Positions 27,350 through 36,355 of a stretch of DNA of 64,000 nucleotides are shown here, one piece after another. This DNA is from JAVVUJ01 sp964461765 (GTDB taxonomy: Bacteria > Bacillota > Clostridia > Peptostreptococcales > Anaerovoracaceae): positions 1-64,000 of the forward strand of contig CAYWVS010000006.1 in NCBI GenBank assembly GCA_964461765.1, in the 5' to 3' direction. Positions within the stretch are counted from its first letter, which is position 1, and each line of letters opens with the position of its first letter. A program made the position numbers and the translations under genes. Under the pieces are notes generated by a model. The model searched no databases, was not told where the DNA came from, and worked only from the letters and a program-made list of their open reading frames with translations.

Positions 27350-27879
27350 AGAGATGATTTTAAAAACAATTTCAAAGAGGTAGGCTTTATAGGATAAATC
27401 TTTTTAATAGGTTTGTTTGATGAAGGATCAATCAGTTTAAATAGGGTTTATTGAAAAAAACAATTAGATTTATGGTTAGGAGCAGATCTTAAGGTCTGCT
27501 CCAATAAAAGAAATTATTGCTTTGATTTTGGTATCATTATTTAATATTATGAAGGAAATATCAAGGCATACTTTGTTAAGAATCATCCCTCGGGGATGAC
27601 TTGGAAATAAAACAATTTTGATTTCATCGATTTTTAAGCTTCATTTATTACATGATAAATTTTTGAAATTAGATCAATGATTTAAAAATAAATTAATGAA
27701 TTTGGAAGTTAATTAGATTATAATAATTATGGAATATAATTAAAAATTATTTGGATTAAGATTATTTTGATAGTCAAAAAAATATTGAAACTATTATAAA
27801 TATTTAGATATATATAATAAAAATAACAAGAACACTTAAAAATTAATGTTATAACAGAAAGAAAAAATGGAGGCTAATC
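27350..27879. other. 530-base intergenic region between the methylamine operon and cobW-like gene
   Basis: The only structure I see is an 8-base-stem hairpin GGAGCAGA / TCTGCTCC (27479-27486, 27495-27502) without a T-run. The rest is very AT-rich. No riboswitch signature (for example a B12 box), sigma-54 promoter or gene remnant is visible. Confidence 0.5.
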
Positions 27880-28800
27880 ATGAATCAGCTAACTTTGCTT
27901 ACCGGTTTTCTCGGTGCTGGGAAAACCACACTCATGCAGAGGATTCTGAATTCTCAAAAGGGCAGCAAGGTGGGTGTCATCGTTAACGAGTTTGGAAATG
28001 TAAATATCGATGCAATTCTCATCGAAAGAGACGGGATACGCATGGCAGAGCTAACCAACGGTTCCATATTTTGCGCCTGTATCAAGGATAAATTTGTAGA
28101 CAGCTTAATCGAGATGTCCGATTGGGGACTGGAGCACATCTTCATTGAGGCTTCCGGATTGGCGGATCCTGCCAATATGCCCCAGATACTAAAAGGAATT
28201 GAGCCTAAAACATCGGTTCCTTATGAATACAAAGGTGCCCTCTGCGTGGTGGATGGTGAAAGCTTTGACGATCTTTACGATCTGCTCCCTGCTGTGCACA
28301 ATCAAATTTTATACAGCAATGTGGTTATCCTCAACAAAGTGGACTTGATATCGGAAGAGCATGTTAGTCACCTTATTAAAAAAATAGGGAAAGTTAATCC
28401 TAATGCTGTAATTTACACTTGTTCTTACTGCCAAGTTGACCTTGAAAAAATCATGGAACACTTGGAAGGGACAGACGTGAAGTCAGGGGAAACTACCAAT
28501 ACTGTGGAATCTAAGCCGAAGACATTTTCGGTGAAAGGTAAGGAAGAGGTACCTTATGAAAAAATGCAGGAATTTATACAACAAGTGATAGGAGATACGT
28601 ACCGAATCAAAGGATTTCTTAATACGGATCGAGGTCGTATGCAGGTGAGCTGCGTAGGGAAAAACATCCATATTGAACCTTGGGAACAAGAGATTAAAAC
28701 TAATGAAATCGTTTTAATCTCCTCTGTGGGAATTAAAATAATCAGCACCATTACAAAGGCAATCGACAATACGGAACTAAAAGGAATACTGCAGTTGTAA
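27880..28800 (+). CDS. CobW/P47K family GTP-binding protein
   Basis: This 306-residue G3E-family GTPase has Walker A GFLGAGKTT (residues 9-17), the switch segment VIVNEFGNVNID, a CxxC-like metal site NGSIFCACIKD (the family CxCC variant here is CAC), Walker B-type IFIEASGLADP and NKVD at about 150. The C-terminal CobW_C-like domain is short (YRIKGFLNTDRGRMQVSC). The family inserts metals or acts as a metallochaperone; next to corrinoid proteins, a role in cobalamin loading or activation is inferred. GGAGG precedes the start. Confidence 0.9.
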   Translation: MNQLTLLTGFLGAGKTTLMQRILNSQKGSKVGVIVNEFGNVNIDAILIERDGIRMAELTNGSIFCACIKDKFVDSLIEMSDWGLEHIFIEASGLADPANMPQILKGIEPKTSVPYEYKGALCVVDGESFDDLYDLLPAVHNQILYSNVVILNKVDLISEEHVSHLIKKIGKVNPNAVIYTCSYCQVDLEKIMEHLEGTDVKSGETTNTVESKPKTFSVKGKEEVPYEKMQEFIQQVIGDTYRIKGFLNTDRGRMQVSCVGKNIHIEPWEQEIKTNEIVLISSVGIKIISTITKAIDNTELKGILQL

Positions 28801-28897
28801 GGAATTTTGCAGTAAGGCATTGAAAAAACGTTAATTATTACATAAAATCAAAACATCTTAATTTTTTATTTGATAACATAATTTGGAGACAGAAAGC

Positions 28898-29605
28898 ATG
28901 GATGAATATATTCTTTCGATGGAAAGAGACGAAACAGAACCTGAAGTAACGAATCACTTCTTAAAGATCAGTGGATTGCAGCGGGAAGGTGTTAAGTTTG
29001 ATAAAATGAGAGATGAGGCTCAAAGCATAAAAAGGGAAATAGTAGAAAAGCTGAATCTTAAGGCAGTGGTGGTTCCTTTTCAAAATTTTGAACTGCACTC
29101 CAAAGTGCTACGCCTTGGGGAAACGGACTTTCAATGCAATGCATTTGAGTTGATGGATACCAACCATATTCAAGGAGGATTCCTCTATGTAATTACGGCG
29201 GGGGACTTTTACTTGGATCAACGCCCTATAATAGAGCAATTGTACGCAGACCTTTGGGGTACTGCCTATGTGGATATCGGAAGAATTCTTTTGGAGAAAA
29301 AGCTGAAGAAATTGTGCAGTCAAGTCTTTCCAGGGGAAGAACTGAGCATCAGTGACTCTTTTGGACCTGGATTTTATGGTATGGAAACGGCTCAAATGGC
29401 TAATTTGTTTCAAAAGGTGGATGGTTCCAAGATAGGGGTGGAGCTGAGAAACGGCGCCATCATGGTTCCCGTCAAATCCTGTGCCGGAATTTATTTAGCG
29501 GTAAGCAAGGAATTTGAAGCCCCGGGAAACGAATGTAAGGATTGTCTGGGAAATGTTACCAGCTGCAAGCTTTGCACTGTGAGGAATACCCGATTCGTAG
29601 GTTAA
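28898..29605 (+). CDS. Vitamin B12-dependent methionine synthase activation-domain-like protein
   Basis: The protein has 235 residues from ATG 28898 (TTTGGAG upstream). Its fold resembles the stand-alone MetH activation domain: a helical N-terminus, VITAGDFYLDQRPIIEQLYAD, then the signature SFGPGFYGM (cf. RxSPGYG) and a strand VPVKSCAGIYLAVS. The C-terminus carries C-x2-C-x6-C-x2-C (CKDCLGNVTSCKLC), suited to Fe-S or zinc. Such proteins occur with corrinoid methyltransferases in Firmicutes and probably take part in reductive reactivation of cob(II)amide. It works plausibly with the ASKHA protein next door. Confidence 0.8.
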   Translation: MDEYILSMERDETEPEVTNHFLKISGLQREGVKFDKMRDEAQSIKREIVEKLNLKAVVVPFQNFELHSKVLRLGETDFQCNAFELMDTNHIQGGFLYVITAGDFYLDQRPIIEQLYADLWGTAYVDIGRILLEKKLKKLCSQVFPGEELSISDSFGPGFYGMETAQMANLFQKVDGSKIGVELRNGAIMVPVKSCAGIYLAVSKEFEAPGNECKDCLGNVTSCKLCTVRNTRFVG

Positions 29606-29647
29606 TCATTGTAATTTTTTTAATGGCAAAACAGGAGAAAACGTGAA

Positions 29648-31042
29648 ATGAAAGCAAATAGATGCACCGGAGTGTGCGAAACTTGTGGCAAATGCAAAGG
29701 TGCCCACTTATTAAAAGAGATGAATCGTCGTAAAACAGAACTTCTTCGTATCCCTGAAGGATTTCAAGGGGATGATGGACAGAAGGGTTACGGCATTGCC
29801 TTTGACATAGGGACTACAACCTTGGTGGGAATTCTTTGGGATTTGGAAAAGTCTGAAATGATAGACACCATGGCTCTTACCAATACTCAAAATGAATTTG
29901 GCTCTGATGTCATTTCACGAATTCAATATTGCGGAAAAGACCCGGAAAAGATTGGTTTCCTTCAAAAGAAAGTTTTAAGCTCTTTGGACAATATGATTGA
30001 GGGATTTGTTGGCAAAAATTCTATATCACCGGAGCAAATACAAAGGATCACTGTGGATGGAAATACCACCATGTCACATATTTTCGCCGGATACGACCCC
30101 ATGTCCTTGGCATTGGCTCCCTTTGAGCCTGCCTATGAAGGAATGAAGAAGTTTACAGCGGAAGAATTAGGGGTGAAAAGCTTGAACCAAGCCACCGTAA
30201 CCTTACTTCCCAATATTGCCGGTCATGTAGGAGGCGATATTACCGCGGGAATCATTGCCACGGATATTTTGCAGTCAGAGGGTGTAACAGTCTTTATCGA
30301 CATCGGTACCAACGGAGAAATTGTTGTAACCAAAGATGGAAAAGCATTGGCTTGTTCCACTGCTGCGGGACCTGCATTTGAAGGCGCCTCCATTTATCAA
30401 GGAATGAGGGCAGCAGCCGGAGCCATAGAGAGGGCAGAAATTCGGGATGACTTTTACTTTAAGACCATTGAAAACTTTGAACCTGTAGGGATTTGCGGTT
30501 CAGGACTAATCAATATAATCGGGGAGCTTGTTAAGAGTAAAATAATCAATCAAACTGGAAAATTACTTATGAAATCTGATTTAGAGAATTCGGGATTGCC
30601 GGATAATATTTTAAACAGACTTCGAATTCGGGATAACGTAAAGGAATTTGTGTTGGTATTTAAAGAAGAGGGAGAAGATATCGTCTTAACCCAGAAGGAC
30701 ATTCGAGAGGTACAGTTGGCAAAAGGTGCAATCCATGCAGGAATCAGGGTGTTACTGAAAGAGTTGGATAGCAGTGTAGAAGAAGTTGAAAAACTGATTA
30801 TCGCAGGAGCCTTTGGGAATTTTATCAACAAGGAAAGTGCTATAACCATTGGGTTGCTTCCATCAGTAAATCCGGAACTCATAGAATCTGTAGGAAATTC
30901 TGCGGGAGCCGGCACTAGCATGGTACTGATGAGTAAGGAAAAGGAAGAAATGGTAAAAGCTATCCCGGGCTTGGTAGAACATGTGGAATTATCCTATTCT
31001 CAGGAATTCCAAGATGAATATATGAAAGCCATGGCCTTTTAA
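29648..31042 (+). CDS. ASKHA-domain corrinoid reductive activator (RACo/RamA-functional analogue)
   Basis: This 464-residue ATP-dependent activator is predicted to return oxidised corrinoid to Co(I). The ASKHA fold shows phosphate motif AFDIGTTTLVGILWDL (about 51-66), FIDIGTNGEIVV, GICGSGLINIIGEL and IIAGAFGNFIN. Known RACo proteins carry an N-terminal 2Fe-2S ferredoxin domain. That domain is missing here, and instead residues 6, 10, 13 and 16 are Cys (CTGVCETCGKC), enough for one Fe-S cluster. The gene starts with a weak GGAG-type site, 42 bases after the previous gene, and is followed by tRNA-Pyl. Confidence 0.87.
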   Translation: MKANRCTGVCETCGKCKGAHLLKEMNRRKTELLRIPEGFQGDDGQKGYGIAFDIGTTTLVGILWDLEKSEMIDTMALTNTQNEFGSDVISRIQYCGKDPEKIGFLQKKVLSSLDNMIEGFVGKNSISPEQIQRITVDGNTTMSHIFAGYDPMSLALAPFEPAYEGMKKFTAEELGVKSLNQATVTLLPNIAGHVGGDITAGIIATDILQSEGVTVFIDIGTNGEIVVTKDGKALACSTAAGPAFEGASIYQGMRAAAGAIERAEIRDDFYFKTIENFEPVGICGSGLINIIGELVKSKIINQTGKLLMKSDLENSGLPDNILNRLRIRDNVKEFVLVFKEEGEDIVLTQKDIREVQLAKGAIHAGIRVLLKELDSSVEEVEKLIIAGAFGNFINKESAITIGLLPSVNPELIESVGNSAGAGTSMVLMSKEKEEMVKAIPGLVEHVELSYSQEFQDEYMKAMAF

Positions 31043-31080
31043 TAAAAGGATCTGCTTGTAAGAAAAGCAGGTCACTATAT

Positions 31081-31152
31081 GGGGGGCGGATCGTATGGAT
31101 CGCATAGACTCTAAATCTATGCAGCCGAGTGAGACTCTCGGGCTCCTCGCCA
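31081..31152 (+). tRNA. pylT: tRNA-Pyl (anticodon CTA)
   Basis: This is an amber suppressor tRNA of 72 bases with encoded CCA. Acceptor arms are 31081-31087 and 31142-31148. One base separates acceptor and D stem; the D stem is 4 bp (GATC/GATC) with a 5-base loop lacking GG. The anticodon stem is 6 bp (31103-31108 with 31116-31121) and the loop CTCTAAA has CTA at 31111-31113. The variable loop is 3 bases and the T loop TGAGACT lacks TTC. All these oddities are hallmarks of tRNA-Pyl. It lies between the activator gene and pylB, probably cotranscribed. Confidence 0.96.
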
Positions 31153-31295
31153 TAAACTAAAATAATTTCATTAAGGAAATCAGAATTAAAATTTTAATTA
31201 AAAACAAAACAAACCTAATAAATGAATTTAGTTTATATTTTTTGAAATGCCTTTTTAAAACTGTTCTACATTATTTAAAGTAAAGAGAGAAAAAG

Positions 31296-32447
31296 ATGGA
31301 CATTTTGCAATTGATTGAGACCATAGAAAATATCACAAAAGTTAAGGGAAATTATAAAGGGGATTCCCATGACCCTTTTAATGATAATTCAAAGGGCAAA
31401 AAGGATGTACCACTAATGAGGAATTTAGATGATTCAGATGAAAATCGGAAGATCCTTAAAGACTGCCTAATAAAAATTCTGGAATGTGAAGAGGATTTAA
31501 AATTGGAGCAGCTCTATAAAGCGGCTCAGCGTACTCGTCAAAAGATATTTCATGAGAGAATATTTCTTTATGGATTTGTCTACTTTTCCACCTTTTGTAG
31601 AAATGACTGTCGGTTCTGCTACTATCGCAAGTCCAATCCCATAAAGCGTTATAGAAAAAGCAAAGAAGAGATCTTAGAGACGGTTAGCGCTTTAGCAATC
31701 TCAGGGGTTCACTTGATCGACTTGACCATGGGGGAGGATATGCAATACCACGAGGAACAGTTTCATGAGATAGCAGAAATTATAGCTGAAATAAAGGCTA
31801 AAACAGGACTACCTGTTATGATTTCAGCAGGGGTTGTACCTCCGGAAATCACAGAAAGGTTAGCTCTTGCCGGTGCTGACTGGTTTGCACTGTACCAAGA
31901 GACCCACAATCGGCAGCTTTTTCAAAAACTGAGAATAGATCAAGACTACGATGAACGTATGAACTGCAAGCTTTACGCTAAGCAAAGGGGTATGTTAATT
32001 GAGGAAGGAATCTTAGCAGGTACCGGAGAGTCCCTGTCAGATATTGCAGACTCCTTACTGGAAATGGGAAGAATCGGCGCCTCTCAGGTGAGGGTAATGA
32101 GCTTTGTTCCTCAGGATGGCATTCCCATGGAGCATGTTCCCACTCCCAATCGGAAATTAGAATTAAAGATCATCTCACTGTTGAGACTATTATATCCCTA
32201 CGCACTGATCCCAGCATCCTTAGATGTGGATGGAATCGCCGGATTAAAATCCAGGATTTTGGCAGGAGCCAATGTGGTGACTTCCATTATACCTCCTCTA
32301 TCAGGCTTTGCAGGGGTGGCACAAAACAGCATGGATGTAGATGAGGGGGGGCGCACTGTTAAGGAAGCAGTGACCATATTAAATGAAATTGGCTTAGAGG
32401 CAGCCTCTGCCACAGAGTATATAGATTACATAGAGAAATTGGGGTGA
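31296..32447 (+). CDS. pylB: 3-methylornithine synthase PylB (radical SAM)
   Basis: PylB rearranges lysine to (3R)-3-methyl-D-ornithine, the first step of Pyl synthesis. This 383-residue protein has the radical-SAM cluster motif C101-x3-C105-x2-C108 (FCRNDCRFCYYRKSNP) and barrel segments DLTMGEDMQYHEE, GVVPPEITERLALAGADWFALYQETHN and PQDGIPMEH, which match the PylB/BioB-like subgroup. The N-terminal 45 residues are a slightly longer leader than usual. The stop TGA is 4 bases before pylC. It follows pylT by about 140 bases. Confidence 0.95.
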   Translation: MDILQLIETIENITKVKGNYKGDSHDPFNDNSKGKKDVPLMRNLDDSDENRKILKDCLIKILECEEDLKLEQLYKAAQRTRQKIFHERIFLYGFVYFSTFCRNDCRFCYYRKSNPIKRYRKSKEEILETVSALAISGVHLIDLTMGEDMQYHEEQFHEIAEIIAEIKAKTGLPVMISAGVVPPEITERLALAGADWFALYQETHNRQLFQKLRIDQDYDERMNCKLYAKQRGMLIEEGILAGTGESLSDIADSLLEMGRIGASQVRVMSFVPQDGIPMEHVPTPNRKLELKIISLLRLLYPYALIPASLDVDGIAGLKSRILAGANVVTSIIPPLSGFAGVAQNSMDVDEGGRTVKEAVTILNEIGLEAASATEYIDYIEKLG

Positions 32448-32451
32448 CGCC

Positions 32452-33603
32452 ATGGAGCCTAATTCAATAAAAAATGATACAGTGGTTATTGTGGGTGGTA
32501 AATTACAGGGAACAGAGGCGGCTTATTTGGCATTAAAGGCCGGAATGGAAGTTACCTTGGTAGATATAGATCCTCAAATTCCGGCTCGTGGTTTGTGTCA
32601 CAAATTTATCTGTGCCGATCTTCTGAACCCGGATGAGGAGCTAATGGAAGCATTGAAAAAAACTTCTTTTATACTGCCTGCTATGGAAAATCTTTCAGTA
32701 CTCAATGCATTGACTAAATTGTCTAAACATCTATCAGTTCCTTTGGCTTTTGATGAAAAAGCCTACGCAATTTCTTCCTCTAAAATTTTATCTGACCAAT
32801 TATTTCGTAAACTCAAATTACCTGCTCCTGCCTATTATCCGGATTGCTTGCCTCCTTATATCGTTAAGCCTTCTGAAGGGAGCGGCAGCTCCTCGGTTTC
32901 TTTTTTTGATAAAAAGGAGGACATAAACCAATTTTTCCAAGGAAAGCAAATGGAACATTGGGTGGCGCAAGAATATCTTACAGGGCCTTCTTATTCCATT
33001 GAAATCATTGGAAAACCGGGATGCTACCGCACCTATGAGGTTACGGAAATACATATGGATGAAGTGTTTGACTGCAAAAGGGTGACGGCACCCTGCCATA
33101 TCACTCCTCAACAAAAGCATGATTTTGATCAAATGGCCGTGACCATTGCCGAGGAAATAAAGCTGACGGGAATTATGGATTTAGAGGTAATCGACCACAA
33201 TGGCACCTTTAAGCTTTTGGAAATTGATGCCAGAATTCCCAGCCAAACTCCAACGGTAGTATATCATGCTACCGGTTTCAACTTCGTGGAAGAGCTGCGT
33301 GACCTATTTGTTTATGGAGAGTTTCGCCGAGAGAGACAACATCTGAAGTCAAACTTTGTGTCTTATGAACACTTTTTATTTCAGAATGGTCAAATCTTCT
33401 CGAAGGGAGAACACATTATGGCTGAAGGGGGAATGTTGCAGCTGCATACCGGAATTTTTGGTGCAGATGAAGGAATTGCAGACGGATGTCCGCCCCACAG
33501 TCGGATTCAAGTAGGGACTTTTATCAATGAAGCGGAAACGGGAGAAGCCTTAGAAGAGAAGCGGCAGAAGATGTTTTCAGAGTTGAAGAGGTATAAATTT
33601 TAG
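32452..33603 (+). CDS. pylC: 3-methylornithine-L-lysine ligase PylC (ATP-grasp)
   Basis: PylC joins 3-methylornithine to the epsilon-amine of lysine using ATP, giving the PylD substrate. This 383-residue protein shows an N-terminal Rossmann-like lobe (VVIVGGKLQGTEAAYLALKAGM), the ATP-grasp loop YIVKPSEGSGSSSVSFF, and the metal-binding C-terminal strands GIMDLEVIDHN...LLEIDARIPSQTPTVVYHATG. Length matches the family. It starts 4 bases after pylB, so the two are one transcript. The stop is TAG with only three sense codons to the next TAA, so readthrough would change little. Confidence 0.95.
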   Translation: MEPNSIKNDTVVIVGGKLQGTEAAYLALKAGMEVTLVDIDPQIPARGLCHKFICADLLNPDEELMEALKKTSFILPAMENLSVLNALTKLSKHLSVPLAFDEKAYAISSSKILSDQLFRKLKLPAPAYYPDCLPPYIVKPSEGSGSSSVSFFDKKEDINQFFQGKQMEHWVAQEYLTGPSYSIEIIGKPGCYRTYEVTEIHMDEVFDCKRVTAPCHITPQQKHDFDQMAVTIAEEIKLTGIMDLEVIDHNGTFKLLEIDARIPSQTPTVVYHATGFNFVEELRDLFVYGEFRRERQHLKSNFVSYEHFLFQNGQIFSKGEHIMAEGGMLQLHTGIFGADEGIADGCPPHSRIQVGTFINEAETGEALEEKRQKMFSELKRYKF

Positions 33604-33979
33604 AAAAATGGTTAAGATGTCTGACCGAATGATTTTTATTAAAGTATTTTAATAGATCCATATTATTAATAAAAAATAGTTAAGCTGTTAACTATAAAAC
33701 AATAAATTATATAAAAATAAAATTACATTTTTTCTTTTCTTACCATGTTTTATGTGTTTTCTTTTCTTTTCTTTTCTTTCTTAATTTTACTTTTAACTTT
33801 CTTCCCTTTTTCTTCCATTCCTATTCTTTGATTAATTTTACTTTAGTTTATACTCTAATGACCAATAAAGAAGATTAAAGCTTTATATCCCAGTAGGTTT
33901 AAGAAAAGTTAATTCGTTTTTAAAAATAACACATGTAGTAAAAAAATAAAATTTTTTATAAAAAAGTTTACGATTTATC

Positions 33980-34008
33980 TTGAATTCATATCAAATTACC
34001 CTTATAAT
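33980..34008 (+). promoter_or_regulatory. Sigma-A promoter of the 34073 dehydrogenase gene
   Basis: TTGAAT (33980-33985), a 17-base spacer and TATAAT (34003-34008). The upstream part of the 33604-34072 gap is AT-rich, with a homopyrimidine TTTTC repeat at 33757-33780. Confidence 0.6.
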
Positions 34009-34030
34009 AAGTTTAAATTTAAAAATTATT

Positions 34031-34046
34031 AATACATGTTTAAAAC
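34031..34046. promoter_or_regulatory. ACATGT-core operator candidate, site 2 (with site 1 near 33928-33940)
   Basis: AATACATGTTTAAAAC lies about 25 bases downstream of the -10 element. It shares the core TACATGT-TAAAAC with the site at 38276. A looser relative (AACACATGTAGTAAAA) is at 33928. These are likely targets of the GntR-LacI hybrid regulator at 39638. Confidence 0.5.
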
Positions 34047-34072
34047 AAGATGTAAAAACTGGAGGAATCATT

Positions 34073-35059
34073 ATGCCCAGAACTATGATAGGTGTATCTT
34101 ACCCGGGTGTGGCAGAACGGCATGTTGGCCCCATCAAAGAAATGGCAGAAAAATACGGATATGATGTAAAATTTGGACAGGATGCTTGGGCGGCTGAGCC
34201 CGGAAAAGCAGTGTCTGAAGATTGGTATCAAGGTTGTGAAATCATTTTTGGATATCCGGACCCCCCTTTGGTTAAAGGGTTTAAGGCTCTTAAATGGCTT
34301 CAGTCTGATGCGGATGGAATTGAGGAGCAACTGAAACCCGGGTATCTGCCTGAGCACGTTTTGTTCACCAATGCCGCCGGTGCCTACGGTGAAACTATTG
34401 CGGAGCACGTACTTACACAACTGTTGATGCTCTATAAGCACTGTATGGCATACTTTGAAAATCAAAAATCAGGAAAATGGCAAATAGAAGGTCGCGTTAA
34501 GATGATTAAGGACTCCAAGGTGGCAATTGTTGGATTTGGAGATTTAGGAAAAAATATTGCCATGCGACTCTACGCTCTTGGTGCTGTTGTACGTGCCGTA
34601 AAACGTACACCGGGGGAAAAACCGGATTATCTTGAAGCTTTGTATACCACAGAAGAAATGGACAAGGCCCTCGATGGTGCGGATGTCACAATCCTATGCT
34701 TACCTGGAGTTCCTTCCACTGAAAATATCTTTAACCGTGACCGCATTTTTTCTTTGAAAAAAGGTTCCTATATTATCAATGTAGCAAGATCAACTGTTTG
34801 GGATCAGGATGCTGTATGCGATGCTTTGCGAGAAGGCCACTTGGCAGGCGTTTCCACTGATGTTGCTCATCCGGAACCATTACCACCGGATAGCTGCTTA
34901 TGGAGTATACCTAACCTCATAGTAACACCTCACTCAGCTGGTGGGCTTGTGAGCGATATGAATATTGATGCAGCAGTGCAGATTTTCATAGACAATCTGG
35001 AAGCTTACGCTACCGGCGCTCCGTTAAAAAATGTGGTAAACAAAGAGTTGCGATATTAG
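34073..35059 (+). CDS. D-2-hydroxyacid dehydrogenase (NAD-binding), first copy
   Basis: The protein has 328 residues from ATG 34073 (GGAGG upstream; a longer frame lacks a ribosome site). The NAD loop is VAIVGFGDLGKNIA (GxGxxG). The usual NVARG segment reads NVARST, the acidic residue of the active site is in AHPEPLPPDS, and the catalytic His is in VTPHSAGG near the C-terminus. It would reversibly reduce a 2-keto acid to a D-2-hydroxy acid. Context with aldolase, kinase and TRAP genes suggests sugar-acid or hydroxy-acid catabolism. Stop is TAG. Confidence 0.88.
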   Translation: MPRTMIGVSYPGVAERHVGPIKEMAEKYGYDVKFGQDAWAAEPGKAVSEDWYQGCEIIFGYPDPPLVKGFKALKWLQSDADGIEEQLKPGYLPEHVLFTNAAGAYGETIAEHVLTQLLMLYKHCMAYFENQKSGKWQIEGRVKMIKDSKVAIVGFGDLGKNIAMRLYALGAVVRAVKRTPGEKPDYLEALYTTEEMDKALDGADVTILCLPGVPSTENIFNRDRIFSLKKGSYIINVARSTVWDQDAVCDALREGHLAGVSTDVAHPEPLPPDSCLWSIPNLIVTPHSAGGLVSDMNIDAAVQIFIDNLEAYATGAPLKNVVNKELRY

Positions 35060-35191
35060 TCTAATTAAAAGGGTTCAAGCTATTTTTAAATACATCATTT
35101 ATTAATCTATTAATAAGAAATGTGATTTTAAATTCACTAAAATTATATTAATTTAGAATATAAAAATGGATGAGTAAGTTTAATTGCATTG

Positions 35192-35265
35192 TTACGTTAA
35201 ATTTACCTTTTAAAATAACAAAATACAGTTAAGCAATTTACTTGAATGTTACATTAAATTTAACT
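35192..35265 (+). repeat. Direct repeat TTACRTTAAATTTAMC before second dehydrogenase
   Basis: TTACGTTAAATTTACC and TTACATTAAATTTAAC occur about 57 bases apart in the 245-base gap before 35305. They could be regulator sites; no further support. Confidence 0.35.
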
Positions 35266-35304
35266 ATTGAGGCTTGCCCCTTTAAAAATGTTTTGGAGGT
35301 AGAA

Positions 35305-36255
35305 ATGTATAAGGTATTAATTACTTCCCGCTCCTTTGGTCAAATCGACCATGAACCTGTGGGCATACTTGAAAAAGCCGGATTTGAACTTATCCGTATA
35401 GACAATGGGAATGACCGGCAAGAGTTTGCCGAGAAGGTTGAGGGTTGTGATGCTTTGATTATCGGCGCTCACCGTTTTGAACAGGAAGATATGCAAAAGG
35501 CAAAAAAATTAAAAATTATTTGCAAGCATGGTGCTGGGTTAGACAATATTCCCATTGAAGAGGCAACAAGGTTAGGCATTTCGGTTACCAACGTGCCGGG
35601 AACCAATTCCGATGCAGTAGCGGATTTAACCATGGGGCTGATGCTATGCTTGGGAAGGAAAATAATTACTTCCGCTAATCAAGTGCAATCAGGAGTTTGG
35701 AAGCCTCTGGTGGGGGTGGATGTATTTGGAAAAACAATAGGCTTGTTGGGGTTTGGAGCTATCGCCCAAAATGTGGCCAAGAGAGCAAAGGGATTTTCTA
35801 TGAATGTTTTAGCCTACGATCCTTATGTAACTCGGGTACCGGAGGATTTATCCAATGTGAAGCTTTGCAATATGAAAGAGGTTTTAACCTTATCGGATTT
35901 TGTTTCCTTACATCTACCGCTGAATGAATCAACTCGTGGTCTAATTGGAAAAGCGGAGATGAAAACTATGAAAACAGGCTCCTATCTCATTAACACTTCT
36001 CGGGGAGGTATCGTTGATGAGGAGGCTTTACGGCAAGAAATCCTGGCGGGTCAATTAGCCGGGGCTGCATTAGATGTACTGGAGCATGAAGATGACATGC
36101 GGAATCAACCTTTATTGGGGTTGGAAAATGTGATTGTTACATCTCACATTGGCATGTATTCCAAGGAAGCTATTAATAAGGTAAGCCTTGTGTGTGCTCA
36201 GAATGTGGTGAGCTTGTTCTCCGGCAAGCCCTTACAATATGAAGTAAAAATATAA
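35305..36255 (+). CDS. D-2-hydroxyacid dehydrogenase (phosphoglycerate-dehydrogenase-like), second copy
   Basis: The protein has 316 residues from ATG 35305 (TTGGAGG upstream). The substrate-binding lobe has IICKHGAGLDNIPIEEATRLGI, the NAD loop is IGLLGFGAIAQNVAKRA, the arginine site is INTSRGGIVDEEAL, and the catalytic pair is Glu in DVLEHED and His in VTSHIGMYS. It is more like SerA-type enzymes than the first copy and clearly divergent from it. It probably acts on a sugar-acid-derived 2-hydroxy or 2-keto acid; the substrate is not predictable. Confidence 0.9.
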   Translation: MYKVLITSRSFGQIDHEPVGILEKAGFELIRIDNGNDRQEFAEKVEGCDALIIGAHRFEQEDMQKAKKLKIICKHGAGLDNIPIEEATRLGISVTNVPGTNSDAVADLTMGLMLCLGRKIITSANQVQSGVWKPLVGVDVFGKTIGLLGFGAIAQNVAKRAKGFSMNVLAYDPYVTRVPEDLSNVKLCNMKEVLTLSDFVSLHLPLNESTRGLIGKAEMKTMKTGSYLINTSRGGIVDEEALRQEILAGQLAGAALDVLEHEDDMRNQPLLGLENVIVTSHIGMYSKEAINKVSLVCAQNVVSLFSGKPLQYEVKI

Positions 36256-36275
36256 AATTGATTTTTACTTAATTT

Positions 36276-36322
36276 TTTACGCCCTACTTAGATGAACTCC
36301 TCCTAGGGCGTAAATTTTTTTT
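36276..36322 (+). terminator. Rho-independent terminator
   Basis: Arms TTTACGCCCTA (36276-36286) and TAGGGCGTAAA (36304-36314) are followed by eight T. It ends the dehydrogenase transcript. Confidence 0.9.
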
Positions 36323-36355
36323 AATTTAAGATAAAAAGGTTAAATAGCAAATATT

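Noticed and set aside
27479..27502. Riboswitch or terminator before the CobW-like gene
   Set aside because: It is a simple hairpin with no T-run and no conserved B12-box sequence, so neither call is supported.
33721..33790. CRISPR-like or functional repeat in the TTTTC-rich tract
   Set aside because: It is a simple homopyrimidine microsatellite with no spacer structure.
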